In this document: one piece after another, positions 19,885 through 20,012 of the stretch
Position numbering within the stretch: the stretch's first letter is position 1
Layout: every line of letters starts with the position of its first letter
Position numbers and translations under genes: made by a program
Notes under the pieces: generated by a model
Told to the model about the DNA's origin: nothing
Database searches by the model: none
The model's input: only the letters and a program-made list of their open reading frames with translations
NCBI GenBank assembly: GCA_009801015.1
Contig: VHZZ01000918.1
Coordinates: 50,727 to 70,738, forward strand
From: Silene noctiflora
Lineage: Eukaryota > Streptophyta > Magnoliopsida > Caryophyllales > Caryophyllaceae
Reading direction: 5' to 3'
Length of the DNA: 20,012 bases

Positions 19885-20012
19885 CTATTGGCATATGAAT
19901 TTTAAAGTACCCAATTTTAACAATGTAATGCTTAATCTTATCTATATAAATACAAGAACATTTCAAGCATTCTCATGCGTCCACGTCATCATATGCAGTT
20001 TTTTTTTTTTTT
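19885..20012. other. Right edge, nothing recognised
   Basis: AT-rich sequence ending in a T run that reaches the window edge. Confidence 0.3.

Overview
The window looks like nuclear DNA of a flowering plant, most likely a eudicot. The evidence is a spliced RABC/Rab18-type GTPase gene with GT-AG introns, a broken intron-bearing copy of the splicing factor gene SF3A2, plant-type Ty3/gypsy LTR elements primed by initiator-Met tRNA, hAT-type and other MITEs, and a tRNA-derived SINE. The repeat flavour is compatible with Caryophyllales, but that is only an impression and cannot be proved from the sequence alone.

Layout. Positions 1-3718 are the 5' part of a Ty3/gypsy retroelement on the minus strand: 5' LTR (2485-3718), tRNA-Met primer site, a long leader with a palindrome array, gag and protease. 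It runs off the left edge. It has inserted into an older plus-strand Ty3/gypsy element, whose protease, RT, RNase H, integrase and 3' LTR-like end occupy 3719 to about 7704. Both are fossils; the plus-strand one is heavily decayed.

Positions 7790-13620 hold the one gene that looks intact: a six-exon RABC2-like small GTPase on the minus strand (CDS 8252-13296, 212 residues, all G motifs and a C-terminal Cys-Cys-Ser). Its 2.65 kb first intron contains a hAT-type nonautonomous element with an 8-bp target duplication. The left end and flank of that element were afterwards duplicated in tandem. The intron also holds a weaker inverted-repeat element.

Positions 13620-17600 are gene-free and rich in small mobile elements: a 144-bp MITE, a possible solo LTR, a second truncated and inverted copy of the same hAT family, a 101-bp SINE with a 17-bp target duplication, and a 199-bp MITE with long terminal inverted repeats. 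Positions 17616-18275 hold the C-terminal half of an SF3A2 (SF3a66/Prp11) pseudogene on the minus strand; its introns are retained, so it arose by DNA duplication and not by retroposition. The right end has a stop-poor stretch of unknown nature and a short TRIM-like LTR remnant.

I found no convincing new molecular system. The most unusual signals are the dispersed ACTCGATCGAGT palindromes of the minus-strand retroelement (17 copies in two blocks), the tandem duplication that copied a transposon end together with its target site, and the SF3A2 duplicate.
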